A stretch of 64,000 bases of DNA from an uncultured Lachnospiraceae bacterium (GCA_949155905.1 CASCWU010000001.1:1-64000); one strand, 5' to 3'; positions 16,734 through 24,357 are shown, counted from the first letter of the stretch. A program made the numbers and translations. Notes: generated by a model from the sequence alone, not told the origin.

Positions 16734-17960
16734 ATGGAGACGAACAATATCAATATAGAAGAAATCGTCCGCCAGGTATTGTCCAGTATGGAAGGGCGCA
16801 CGGCGCAGGGAGCAGGTGCTTCCGCCGCAGGAGGCAGCGCAGCCGATTCTCCGGCGATTCCACGGACCGCTCATGTAGCAATGCTGACCAGCCTGGAGCA
16901 TTTCGACGTAAAGGAATTTCCGATGCCGGAGGTTGGGGACGACGATATTTTAGTAAAGGTAGAAGGCTGCGGGGTCTGCGGCACCGATGCTCATGAGTTT
17001 AAAAAAGATCCGTTCAGCTTGATTCCGGTGGCGCTTGGTCATGAGGGAACAGGCGAAATCGTGAAAATGGGCAAAAATGTCAAAAAAGACAGCGCAGGAA
17101 AGGATTTAAAGCTGGGTGATAAGGTTGTCACCTGTATGATTTTTAAGGATAATCCAGATATTACGATGTTTGACTTAAACAAACAGAACGTAGGCGGGGC
17201 GGATGTGTATGGTCTTTTGCCGGATGATGACATTCACTTAAACGGCTGGTTTTCGGATTACATATTGATTCGGAAGGGTTCGACTGTATTTAACGTCAGC
17301 GACCTGGATTTGTATTCCAGAGTGCTGATTGAGCCATGTGCCGTATTAGTTCACGCCGTAGAGAGAGCAAAAAGCACAGGCATCCTGCGGTTTAACAGCC
17401 GGGTAGTGGTACAGGGCTGCGGACCGATTGGCCTGATTTGTATTGCCATTCTGCGTACCATGGGTATCCAGAATATTATTGCCGTAGACGGCGAGCAGGG
17501 GCGGCTGGATTTTGCCAGACAGCTAGGCGCTTCCGGCGCTGTGAACTTCAAGGAGCATAAGGGCATTGAGGCGCTGGCCGGAGCCGTGGAAAATGTGTTT
17601 GGCGGACATTTGGCAGATTTCGCATTTCAGTGTACCGGCTCTCCGGTGGCACATTCCAACATTTATAAGTTTATCCGCAACGGCGGCGGCTTGTGTGAGT
17701 TAGGCTTCTTTATCAACGGCGGCGATGCGACAATCAATCCGCATTTTGATATTTGTTCCAAAGAAATCACGACCGTCGGTTCCTGGGTATATACCCTGCG
17801 GGATTATGCGACCACCTTTGATTTCTTAAAGAGCGCAAAGCAAATCGGACTGCCGATTGAGAAGCTGATTACGCATACGTATCCGTTAGAGCAGATCAAC
17901 GAGGCATTGAACATGAACCTGTCCATGCAGGGATTAAAGATTGCAATTATCAATCAATAG
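16734..17960 (+). CDS. Zinc-dependent alcohol dehydrogenase with encapsulation peptide
   Basis: Medium-chain zinc dehydrogenase, 408 residues from the ATG at 16734 (site AGAGGTG). An N-terminal encapsulation helix NIEEIVRQVLSSM (about residues 7-19) and an alanine/glycine linker precede the enzyme. Catalytic zinc ligands are seen in GCGVCGTDAHE and LGHEGTGEIV. The nucleotide-binding turn is VVQGCGPIGLI. The usual structural-zinc four-cysteine cluster is not evident. It would reduce lactaldehyde to 1,2-propanediol, or propanal to propanol, and regenerate NAD for the aldehyde dehydrogenase. Medium-chain zinc enzymes are found in the Clostridium phytofermentans type of fucose/rhamnose compartment, unlike the iron PduQ of classical Pdu. 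Confidence 0.88.
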   Translation: METNNINIEEIVRQVLSSMEGRTAQGAGASAAGGSAADSPAIPRTAHVAMLTSLEHFDVKEFPMPEVGDDDILVKVEGCGVCGTDAHEFKKDPFSLIPVALGHEGTGEIVKMGKNVKKDSAGKDLKLGDKVVTCMIFKDNPDITMFDLNKQNVGGADVYGLLPDDDIHLNGWFSDYILIRKGSTVFNVSDLDLYSRVLIEPCAVLVHAVERAKSTGILRFNSRVVVQGCGPIGLICIAILRTMGIQNIIAVDGEQGRLDFARQLGASGAVNFKEHKGIEALAGAVENVFGGHLADFAFQCTGSPVAHSNIYKFIRNGGGLCELGFFINGGDATINPHFDICSKEITTVGSWVYTLRDYATTFDFLKSAKQIGLPIEKLITHTYPLEQINEALNMNLSMQGLKIAIINQ

Positions 17961-17980
17961 GATAGAGAGGAGCAGCCATC

Positions 17981-18295
17981 GTGGACAAAGCCGTAGGGAT
18001 TTTAGAGGTATACGGGCTGACCTGTGCATTTATGGCAGCAGACGCCGGCTGCAAGGCAGCAGACGTAACCCTGGAGAATTTTGATAAAAACAAACCGGCA
18101 AATGCCGACGCCCTTCCGGTGCCGCTGCTGGTGACGATTAAGTTCCGGGGCAGCATTTCCGCGGTAGAAGCGGCGATGGAGGCCGGAATGGAAAAGGCAA
18201 AAGAAGTATCCGGGATCGTACAGCACTTTATCATTGCAAACCCGACCGAGGATACCGAAAAAATGCTTAAACTCTCTGCCTTTGATAAATCATAA
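17981..18295 (+). CDS. BMC-H shell protein with an internal insertion
   Basis: Starts with GTG at 17981 after AGAGGAG. One BMC domain of 104 residues: KAVGILEVYGLTCAFMAADAGCKAA begins it and HFIIANPTEDTEKML ends it. Compared with the paralogs downstream it has a longer loop (NKNKPANADALPVP-like, residues about 35-48) between the second and third strands, near the side or pore of the hexamer. Such a variation would change what passes through or docks to the shell. It is 20 bases after the alcohol dehydrogenase and followed by the repeat-rich spacer. Confidence 0.88.
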   Translation: MDKAVGILEVYGLTCAFMAADAGCKAADVTLENFDKNKPANADALPVPLLVTIKFRGSISAVEAAMEAGMEKAKEVSGIVQHFIIANPTEDTEKMLKLSAFDKS

Positions 18296-18511
18296 AGTCA
18301 GAGTGACATCCCGCTGGTGAAGAGAGCAAACCGGACGGAGCCCGGCTCGGGAGAAATTTCTGATGCGTCTCTTTGCAGCAGAAATTTTCTCCCCTAAAAA
18401 GGGGCGTTGTAGTGAAGAGACGGAACTCAAAAAACAGCATCGGAACGGAAGCTCCCCCCAAAAGGGGGTGCTGAAGAGAAGATGCGGAACTCAAAATAGG
18501 AGGAATTTAAA
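18296..18511 (+). repeat. Non-coding spacer with stacked hairpins and a duplicated module
   Basis: This 216-base gap between shell genes contains a 14-base-pair hairpin (GGGAGAAATTTCTG at 18350-18363 against 18380-18394, one bulge). Two CCCC-A-rich-GGGG hairpins follow (18392-18405 and 18450-18472). Each of those is followed by GAAGAGA and then GGAACTCAAAA (18422-18432 and 18486-18496), so the module of about 60 bases is present twice. No T tract follows, so these are more likely mRNA processing or stability elements than full terminators. Confidence 0.6.
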
Positions 18512-18787
18512 ATGGCTAAGGAAGCTTTAGGAATGATTGAAACAAGAGGTTTGACCGCTGCAATCGAAGCAGCAGATGCAATGACCAAAGCAGCAGAGGT
18601 TACGCTGATTGGTACGGAGAAGATTGGTTCTGGTCTGGTGACAGTCATGGTGCGCGGAGATGTGGGAGCGGTAAAGGCTGCCGTAGAGAGCGGCTCGGCT
18701 GCAGCCAGCCGTCTGGGAGAGCTGGTAGCAACCCATGTCATTCCAAGACCGCATGCAGATGTGGAGAAGATTTTACCAACCGTATAA
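18512..18787 (+). CDS. pduA: BMC-H shell protein (PduA/J-like), copy A
   Basis: Canonical hexameric shell protein of 91 residues with a single BMC domain: [21 protein letters not shown], then [22 protein letters not shown] and [14 protein letters not shown]. The pore loop reads KIGSG, the usual PduA-type pore. It is nearly the same sequence as the BMC domain of the fourth shell gene (19549-19833), pointing to a duplication. AGGAGG at perfect spacing and the hairpin-rich leader suggest high expression, as expected for the main facet protein. Confidence 0.93.
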   Translation: MAKEALGMIETRGLTAAIEAADAMTKAAEVTLIGTEKIGSGLVTVMVRGDVGAVKAAVESGSAAASRLGELVATHVIPRPHADVEKILPTV

Positions 18788-18819
18788 ACGGTGAAAATCC
18801 ATAGACAGGAGTAAAAACC

Positions 18820-19128
18820 ATGGGTAAATCATATGGCTTTATTGAGATTTCGGGCGTGGTAGCCGCCGTAGACGCGCTGGATATCATGTGCAAGACCGCC
18901 GAGGTGGAGCTGGTGACATGGGAGCGGAAGCTGGGCGGACGGCTGGTGACAATCGTGGTACAGGGCGACGTTTCCTCTGTCACACAGGCAGTAGAGGCCG
19001 CACGCACAGGCGGTATCAAGAAACCAGTGGCCTATGGTGTGATTGCAAGCCCCCACGAGGAAATCGTCAGGCTGATGAAAATCAGCGCCAGCCGGTTCCG
19101 CAGTAAGGAAGAGGTAGCTGGGCTGTAA
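18820..19128 (+). CDS. BMC-H shell protein, divergent copy
   Basis: Single BMC domain, 102 residues: SYGFIEISGVVAAVDALDIMCKTA at the start and GVIASPHEEIVRLM at the end, with a short basic tail. The pore region (RKLGGRLV) differs from the KIGSG pore of the two PduA-like paralogs. Together with the GTG-initiated protein it gives three distinct BMC-H pore types in this shell. It lies 32 bases after copy A with a GGAG site. Confidence 0.9.
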   Translation: MGKSYGFIEISGVVAAVDALDIMCKTAEVELVTWERKLGGRLVTIVVQGDVSSVTQAVEAARTGGIKKPVAYGVIASPHEEIVRLMKISASRFRSKEEVAGL

Positions 19129-19290
19129 AGCCGTTCGTAAGACAGGACGATATAAAACAGGCAAGCGTACAAGGCAGAATGATACAAAGCAGAACTACAA
19201 AGCCAAAGGCCTGAAATATGTATGGAACACGAAGTCTGGAGGAACGGAGCCTGGAGGAAAGAACGAGAAAAGGTAAAATGGGAGGCTGTC

Positions 19291-19833
19291 ATGCAGGAAA
19301 ACGAAGAGCAGAGCGAAAAGAACGAAACGGAAGAAAAGAAAGAAAAAGAAGAGAAAAAAAGCGCCGGAAAGGCAAAAGCATCCCGGAAGACAGCCGATAA
19401 AGCTGCCAGGGGAAGGGAAGAAGCTAATCCAGGTACGGAAAACCCCGGACAGACGGAGGAAAGGACAGAAGGAACCGGGAGTGTGGAACCGGAGGCTCCT
19501 TCTGTAAATAAGAAAAAGGAAGATTCAACCATAAAGGAGGAAAAAAGAATGGCACAGGAAGCATTAGGAATGGTGGAAACAAGAGGTCTGGTAGCAGCGA
19601 TTGAAGCAGCGGACGCAATGTGCAAATCGGCTAACGTGACATTAGTAGGAACAGAGAAAATCGGTTCCGGGCTGGTGACAGTGATGGTACGCGGGGACGT
19701 AGGAGCCGTAAAGTCCTCTGTAGAGAGCGGATCAGCCGCAGCCAGCCGGTTAGGCGAGCTGGTAGCAACACACGTTATTCCAAGGCCGCACACCGACGTA
19801 GAAATGATTCTGCCTAAGGTGACGACGAACTAA
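19291..19833 (+). CDS. BMC-H shell protein with long charged N-terminal extension and internal start
   Basis: Two starts in one frame are each preceded by a good ribosome site. ATG 19291 follows GGGAGG and gives 180 residues. ATG 19549 follows AAAGGAGG and gives a normal 94-residue BMC-H ([22 protein letters not shown], pore KIGSG, end [14 protein letters not shown]). The first 86 residues are almost only E, K, N, A, T, P and lack hydrophobic residues, so they should be disordered. The frame stays open upstream to 19222 without a further site. PduB is known to be made as a long and a short form from two starts; here a BMC-H would do the same. The long form might tether cargo or other compartments. 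The BMC domain is nearly identical to the gene at 18512. Confidence 0.8.
   Translation: MQENEEQSEKNETEEKKEKEEKKSAGKAKASRKTADKAARGREEANPGTENPGQTEERTEGTGSVEPEAPSVNKKKEDSTIKEEKRMAQEALGMVETRGLVAAIEAADAMCKSANVTLVGTEKIGSGLVTVMVRGDVGAVKSSVESGSAAASRLGELVATHVIPRPHTDVEMILPKVTTN
19533..19551 (+). promoter_or_regulatory. Internal ribosome-binding site and start codon
   Basis: AAAGGAGG (19533-19540) stands eight bases before ATG 19549, inside the longer reading frame. It would let ribosomes begin directly at the BMC domain and set the ratio of short to long shell protein. Confidence 0.7.
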
Positions 19834-19886
19834 GAGGGAGAAACGAAACAAAGCAGCCTGAGGGTAAGACAAGGGTAAGAAAAAAC

Positions 19887-19923
19887 ATGGCGCAGGACAA
19901 AAAGAAGCCAGGGCCTGCGCCAT
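19887..19923 (+). terminator. GC-rich hairpin between shell gene and pduL
   Basis: ATGGCGCAGG (19887-19896) pairs perfectly with CCTGCGCCAT (19914-19923) across a 17-base loop. Only TGTTGT follows, so it is probably a partial terminator or an mRNA end-protection element that lowers expression of pduL and the genes behind it relative to the shell genes. Confidence 0.55.
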
Positions 19924-19977
19924 TGTTGTCTGAACTGTTACGCCGGAAGCCCTCTTATAGAGAAAGGCAGGAATAAC

Positions 19978-20625
19978 ATGGAAGCAAGAGAGATTGAAAC
20001 GATTACGAGAGCAGTAATCGAGGCGATACAGCAAAAGGAAGCCTCCGGTAACGGGTATTTGGTGCCGGTAGGGGTATCGGCCAGGCATATTCATTTGACG
20101 CAGGAGCATGTAGAGGCCTTGTTTGGGCCAGGCTATCAGCTAACGAAGAAAAAGGAGCTGATGGGCGGACAATACGCCTGTAACGAGCAGGTGACAATCG
20201 TCGGGTTAAAGCTGCGGGCGATTGAAAATGTCCGGGTATTGGGGCCGGTGAGAAAGGCCACTCAGGTAGAGATTTCTTCTACCGATGCGATCAAACTTGG
20301 CATCAAGGCTCCGATCCGGGAATCTGGAAATATTGCCGGTTCCGCGCCGATTGCCGTTGTAGGGCCAAGAGGAGTGATTTATCTGGAGGAGGGCTGTATC
20401 ATTGCACAGCGCCATATCCATATGTCACCGGAGGATGCGAGGGCAGCCGGAGTACATGACGGAGAAACCGTGTCCGTTCAGGCTGACAATGAACGGGGAA
20501 CGATATTTAACCATGTGAAAATCCGGGTACACGAAAGCTTTACCCTGGAAATGCACATAGATACAGATGAAGCGAACGCCAGCAAGATTGCGACTGGAGA
20601 TACCGTAAGGATTATTCGGAAATAA
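19978..20625 (+). CDS. pduL: PduL phosphotransacylase with encapsulation peptide
   Basis: Phosphate acyltransferase of the BMC type, 215 residues. It starts with the targeting helix AREIETITRAVIEAIQQ. Two zinc-binding beta-barrel modules follow, marked by ARHIHLTQEHVEALFG (about residues 37-52) and AQRHIHMSPEDA (about 141). It converts acyl-CoA (here lactyl- or propionyl-CoA) plus phosphate to acyl-phosphate, recycling CoA inside the shell and leading to ATP through a kinase outside. No acyl kinase gene is present in the window. Confidence 0.93.
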   Translation: MEAREIETITRAVIEAIQQKEASGNGYLVPVGVSARHIHLTQEHVEALFGPGYQLTKKKELMGGQYACNEQVTIVGLKLRAIENVRVLGPVRKATQVEISSTDAIKLGIKAPIRESGNIAGSAPIAVVGPRGVIYLEEGCIIAQRHIHMSPEDARAAGVHDGETVSVQADNERGTIFNHVKIRVHESFTLEMHIDTDEANASKIATGDTVRIIRK

Positions 20626-20668
20626 GAGCGTGTAACCGAACAGAGACGTTGGTCGGATGGAGGAAGCT

Positions 20669-20935
20669 ATGATAGCAGGAAAGGTAGTTGGAAGCATTGT
20701 ATCCACCAGAAAATGTGAAGGGCTGGTCGGAAATAAGTTTCTGATCGTCGAGCCGGTAGAAAAAATGAAAAATGGAGTCAGCCAGTTGATTGCCATTGAT
20801 TACATAGGCGCCGGAATAGGGGAATATGTCCTGGTGGCACAGGGCAGCGCGGCCAGACTGGGCGGCGATCAGGAGCAGGCTCCGGTCGATGCGGCGGTAG
20901 TCGGAATCGTAGACGATTGCAGCGGATTGGAGTAA
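20669..20935 (+). CDS. eutN: EutN/CcmL-type pentameric vertex protein (BMC-P)
   Basis: ATG 20669 follows GGAGGA; the upstream in-frame ATG at 20657 has no site. The 88-residue protein has the BMC-P pattern: MIAGKVVGSIVSTRKCEGL, KFLIVEP, AIDYIGAGIGEYVLVAQGSAA and the closing DAAVVGIVD. Pentamers of this family cap the vertices of the icosahedral shell. One copy is normally enough, and only one is present. Confidence 0.92.
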   Translation: MIAGKVVGSIVSTRKCEGLVGNKFLIVEPVEKMKNGVSQLIAIDYIGAGIGEYVLVAQGSAARLGGDQEQAPVDAAVVGIVDDCSGLE

Positions 20936-20954
20936 CAGGCAGGAGGGGATACCG

Positions 20955-22436
20955 ATGGATATCGAAGAATTAGGCCGTATCATAAAGGAAAACGGTGTGG
21001 TAGGAGCCGGAGGAGCCGGATTTCCTGCCTATGCAAAGCTGGACGGGCGGACAGATACCATTGTACTCAACTGTGCGGAATGCGAGCCGACGCTCCGCCT
21101 CCATCGCCAGCTTTTAAAGAAATTTGCCAGGGAAATTTTGACGATGCTGACCTTATTGGCCGAGACAGTCGGAGCCGAACAGGTGATCATCGCGATGAAG
21201 GAAGAATATAAAACCACACGGGAAACACTGCTTGCTCATCTGCCTGATTTTCCTAAGGTGCGGATTCATCTGTTAGAGGCGGTCTATCCGGCCGGGGATG
21301 AGTTTGTGTTGATTTATGAAACGACGAAGCGGGTAGTAGCGCCGGGTGCGCTGCCGATTTCCGTAGGGGTTACGGTTTATAATGTAGAGACTGTCTTTAA
21401 TATGTACCGTGCCGTGACAGCCGGAAAGCCAGTGACAGATAAGGCGGTTTCCATTCAGGGCGAGGTAGTCACACCGATGACTGTGAAGGTGCCGTTAGGA
21501 ATGACGGTAGAAGAGGTGACAGCATTGGCAGGCGGGGCAACGATAAACGATCCGGCCTATGTTCTGGGCGGCCCGATGATGGGACGCTTAGGCAGCGGAA
21601 TGGATCGGATCACGAAAACGACGAATGCGATTTTGGTTCTGCCAAAGGATCATTTGGTGGTGCAGAGAAAGCAGCAGAATACGTCGATTGATTTGAAAAG
21701 GGCGGCCTCGGCCTGCTGTCAATGCCAGACCTGTACGGATTTATGTCCCCGGAATTTGTTGGGGCATCCGATAGAGCCGCATCGTTTTATGCGTTCTGCC
21801 GCCAACGAGGATTTTCGAGACACCAATGTCTATTTGAATACGATGTTTTGCAGCTCCTGCGGTCTATGTGAGCTGTATGCCTGTCCGCAGGGACTTTCTC
21901 CCAGGACGTTGCTGACTGCCTATAAAAACGGGCTGCGTCAGGCCGGAGTAAAGCCTCCGAAGAGGGAAACAGAACCGATTCGGACGGGAGCGACCGGCGA
22001 GGAGATCCGGGAATACAGAAAGGTGCCGTCGGCCAGACTGGTGGCCAGACTAGATCTTTCCCGTTATAATAAATCGGCACCGCTGACAGCAGTGGATGTA
22101 ACAGTAGGAAGGGTGCGCCTGCTGCTCTCTCAGCATATCGGAGCGCCTGCAAAGCCAGTTGTAGCAGCAGGAGATTGGGTAGAGAGAGGTCAGAGGATTG
22201 CAGCAGCGGCAGAGGGGCTTAGCGTCCCGGTTCATGCTTCGGTTTGCGGCAGAGTGACAGAGGTGACAGAGCGCTATATTGAGATCCTGTCCAGTCCGCA
22301 GCCAGATGGAGAGAGCCGGAAAACAGAAGCTGTCTTGCAGCCAGACGGAGAGAGCCGGGCAATAGAGACTGTCCGAGAGACAGAGGGGAACGAAGAGGCC
22401 GTAAAAGTCGGCGGAAAGGATGGAGCTAGGCCATGA
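20955..22436 (+). CDS. pduS: PduS-like flavin/iron-sulfur oxidoreductase (RnfC-type)
   Basis: The 493-residue protein has the RnfC/PduS order: a glycine-rich nucleotide-binding motif GAGGAGFPAYAKL (about residues 16-28), an SLBB domain (about 160-215), and two cysteine clusters, CCQCQTCTDLCP (about 255-266) and CSSCGLCELYACP (about 300-312). A C-terminal biotinyl-lipoyl-like barrel is also present. It carries FMN and two 4Fe-4S clusters. In Pdu it is tied to cobalamin reduction, but this operon has no B12 enzyme, so NAD(P)H-to-electron-carrier transfer across the shell is more likely. Its stop overlaps the start of the PduT-like gene (ATGA). Confidence 0.88.
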   Translation: MDIEELGRIIKENGVVGAGGAGFPAYAKLDGRTDTIVLNCAECEPTLRLHRQLLKKFAREILTMLTLLAETVGAEQVIIAMKEEYKTTRETLLAHLPDFPKVRIHLLEAVYPAGDEFVLIYETTKRVVAPGALPISVGVTVYNVETVFNMYRAVTAGKPVTDKAVSIQGEVVTPMTVKVPLGMTVEEVTALAGGATINDPAYVLGGPMMGRLGSGMDRITKTTNAILVLPKDHLVVQRKQQNTSIDLKRAASACCQCQTCTDLCPRNLLGHPIEPHRFMRSAANEDFRDTNVYLNTMFCSSCGLCELYACPQGLSPRTLLTAYKNGLRQAGVKPPKRETEPIRTGATGEEIREYRKVPSARLVARLDLSRYNKSAPLTAVDVTVGRVRLLLSQHIGAPAKPVVAAGDWVERGQRIAAAAEGLSVPVHASVCGRVTEVTERYIEILSSPQPDGESRKTEAVLQPDGESRAIETVRETEGNEEAVKVGGKDGARP

Positions 22437-22981
22437 GTAAAGCCATTGGAATGATTGAATTTAAAACGGTATCCGCCGGAGTAACGGCAGCCGATCAGAT
22501 GGTAAAAGCGGCGGCAGTGGAAATCCTGGAGGCACAGACGGTCTGTCCTGGGAAATACATTGCCTTGATCGCCGGAGATTTAAGTGCGGTGCGGGCAGCG
22601 ATAGATGTGGCAGAGCGTACCTGTGAGGCTCAGTTGATTGATACCTTTGTCCTGGGAAATCCCCACGAAGCTATCTTTCCGGCAATTTACGGGACGACGC
22701 ACATCGATCAGATGGCGGCACTTGGGATTTTGGAAACCTACGATGCTGCTTCGATTATTGTAGCGGCCGATGAAGCGGCCAAAACCGCGATTGTAGATTT
22801 GATTGAGCTTAGGATTGCCAAAGGGATGTGCGGGAAGTCTTATTTGATGTTAACCGGAGAGGTGGCTGCGGTAGAAGCAGCGATTGCCCGCGGCAAGGAG
22901 GCTGTGGCAGAGAAGGGAATGTTCTTAGATTCTACGGTGATTGCCAGTCCAGACCCGCAGATTTGCAAGACGATTTTATAA
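22433..22981 (+). CDS. pduT: PduT-like BMC-T shell protein with Fe-S pore cysteine
   Basis: Two tandem BMC domains (residues 4-90 and 97-182), so a trimeric pseudohexamer. Cysteine 38 sits in VCPGKY, the same residue number and CPGK context as the cysteine that holds a 4Fe-4S cluster at the trimer pore of PduT. The direct overlap with the PduS-like gene supports an electron path from outside through this pore. The second domain carries TAIVDLIELRIAKGMCGKSY. Confidence 0.92.
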   Translation: MSKAIGMIEFKTVSAGVTAADQMVKAAAVEILEAQTVCPGKYIALIAGDLSAVRAAIDVAERTCEAQLIDTFVLGNPHEAIFPAIYGTTHIDQMAALGILETYDAASIIVAADEAAKTAIVDLIELRIAKGMCGKSYLMLTGEVAAVEAAIARGKEAVAEKGMFLDSTVIASPDPQICKTIL

Positions 22982-23045
22982 AACGAAAGGGCGTTCCTCC
23001 TGTTGGAGTTCGGCAGAGAGAGCATCATAAAAGGGGATGAAAAAA

Positions 23046-23813
23046 ATGTTGGCAGCAGAGCGCAGGAATCGGATATTGGAAAGGCTTCAGGAGGAAAAGC
23101 GTGTCGTAGTCAGTGAGCTGAGTCAGGAATATGGCGTGTCTGAGGAAACCATACGGCGGGATCTGGAAAAGCTGGAAAAAGAGGGGCTGGCGGTCAAAAG
23201 CTATGGAGGCGCTACGATCAACGAAAATACCAGTATTGATATGCCATTTAATGTACGGAAAAAGAAAAATACGACCGGAAAGCAACGGATTGCAGAGCTG
23301 ATTGCCGGGCAGGTGCAGAACGGCGACCATATTATTCTGGATGCCAGCACGACAGCCGTTTTTATTGCCAAGGCATTAAAGCAGAAGAAGCGGTTGACCG
23401 TTATTACCAATTCCCTGGAAATCATGATTGAGCTTTCCGATGTCCCGGAGTGGAACATTATTTCCACCGGGGGGAGCCTAAAGGAAGGCTATCTGGCTTT
23501 GTTTGGGCCGCGGGCGGTAGAAGGGTTAAGCGCCTTCCATGTAGAAAAGGCGATTTTCTCCTGCAAGGGCTTTGATACAGAGCAGGGAGTGACAGAGGGC
23601 GACGAGCAATTTTCCCAGACCAAGCAGGTGATGATGAAGTCTGCGGACAAAAGTATTTTGGCGGTAGACAGCACCAAGCTGGGGAAGGTGGCTTTTTCTA
23701 AGGTATGCGGCCTGCAGGAGTTAGACATGGTGGTGACAGATAAAAAGCCAGAGGCACAATGGCTGGCCGTACTGGAGCGGTACGGAATTACGTGTTTGTA
23801 TCCAGAGGAGTGA
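23046..23813 (+). CDS. DeoR-family transcriptional regulator
   Basis: ATG 23046 is preferred (AAGGGG at nine bases; typical MLAAERRNRIL opening); ATG 23037 sits directly on the site. The 255-residue protein has a DeoR winged helix (RVVVSELSQEYGVSEETIRRDLEKL, about residues 19-43) and a DeoRC sugar-phosphate sensing domain (HIILDASTTAVFIAKAL and the late VTEGDEQFSQTK). Fucose/rhamnose compartments in Clostridia are commonly paired with a DeoR repressor whose inducer is a sugar phosphate. As the penultimate gene of the operon it would also control itself. Confidence 0.88.
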   Translation: MLAAERRNRILERLQEEKRVVVSELSQEYGVSEETIRRDLEKLEKEGLAVKSYGGATINENTSIDMPFNVRKKKNTTGKQRIAELIAGQVQNGDHIILDASTTAVFIAKALKQKKRLTVITNSLEIMIELSDVPEWNIISTGGSLKEGYLALFGPRAVEGLSAFHVEKAIFSCKGFDTEQGVTEGDEQFSQTKQVMMKSADKSILAVDSTKLGKVAFSKVCGLQELDMVVTDKKPEAQWLAVLERYGITCLYPEE

Positions 23814-23818
23814 GGAAA

Positions 23819-24301
23819 ATGTTTCGGGAAATGAGAAGAAACCGGCAGGCATTAGGTCAAAAGGAATGTGAGGCCGTATTGGAGCGGGGCAGCTTTGGAG
23901 TGCTGGCAGTTGCAGGAGATGATGGTTATCCGTATGCTGTGCCGTTAAGCTATGTGTATCAGAAGGAGAAGCTCTATTTTCATTGTGCGAAATCCGGGCA
24001 TAAGCTGGACGCACTCGCCAGAAATCCCAAGGCCTCCTTTTGTGTGGTCGATCAGGATGAGGTAGTCCCGGAGAAATATACCACCTATTTCCGAAGCGTG
24101 ATTGTATTTGGGAAGGTTCGGATATTAGAGGAAGAGAAGGAAAAGTGGGAGGCCGCTGAGTGTCTGGCTCTGAAATACTGCCCGGAGGAAGGCGAAGAAG
24201 GGCGGAATACAGAAATAAGGAATTTTTGGGAGAGTCTTTGTATGCTGGAGCTTTCTGTGGAGCATATGAGCGGGAAGGAAGCGAAGGAATTAAAACAGTA
24301 A
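23819..24301 (+). CDS. Pyridoxamine 5'-phosphate oxidase-related FMN-binding protein
   Basis: Begins five bases after the DeoR stop, so it is co-transcribed. The 160-residue split-barrel protein has the family pattern GSFGVLAVAGDDGYPYAVPLSYVY, then LYFHCAKSGHKLDAL and ASFCVVDQDEVVPEKYTTYFRSVIVFGK. The group is often annotated as nitroimidazole resistance (NimA)-like and binds FMN or haem. Its link to the compartment is not known; it may simply be the last gene before the terminator. Confidence 0.82.
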   Translation: MFREMRRNRQALGQKECEAVLERGSFGVLAVAGDDGYPYAVPLSYVYQKEKLYFHCAKSGHKLDALARNPKASFCVVDQDEVVPEKYTTYFRSVIVFGKVRILEEEKEKWEAAECLALKYCPEEGEEGRNTEIRNFWESLCMLELSVEHMSGKEAKELKQ

Positions 24302-24306
24302 CAGGA

Positions 24307-24350
24307 AAGCCGATAAACTTGTAAAATTACAGTTTACCGGCTTATTTTTT
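24307..24350 (+). terminator. Rho-independent terminator of the microcompartment operon
   Basis: AAGCCGaTAAACT (24307-24319) pairs with AGTTTAcCGGCTT (24331-24343) with one mismatch, followed by A and six T. It ends the 10.5-kb transcript and also lies at the 3' end of the convergent esterase. Confidence 0.85.
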
Positions 24351-24357
24351 AGGAAAA

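Noticed and set aside
19222-19290. Start of the long BMC-H form at ATG 19222
   Set aside because: No ribosome-binding site before it, while ATG 19291 has GGGAGG at good distance.
13836-24301. Glycyl radical or B12-dependent diol dehydratase inside the operon
   Set aside because: No gene of the needed size or motifs (for example the glycyl radical RVAGY-type motif) occurs; all coding capacity is assigned.
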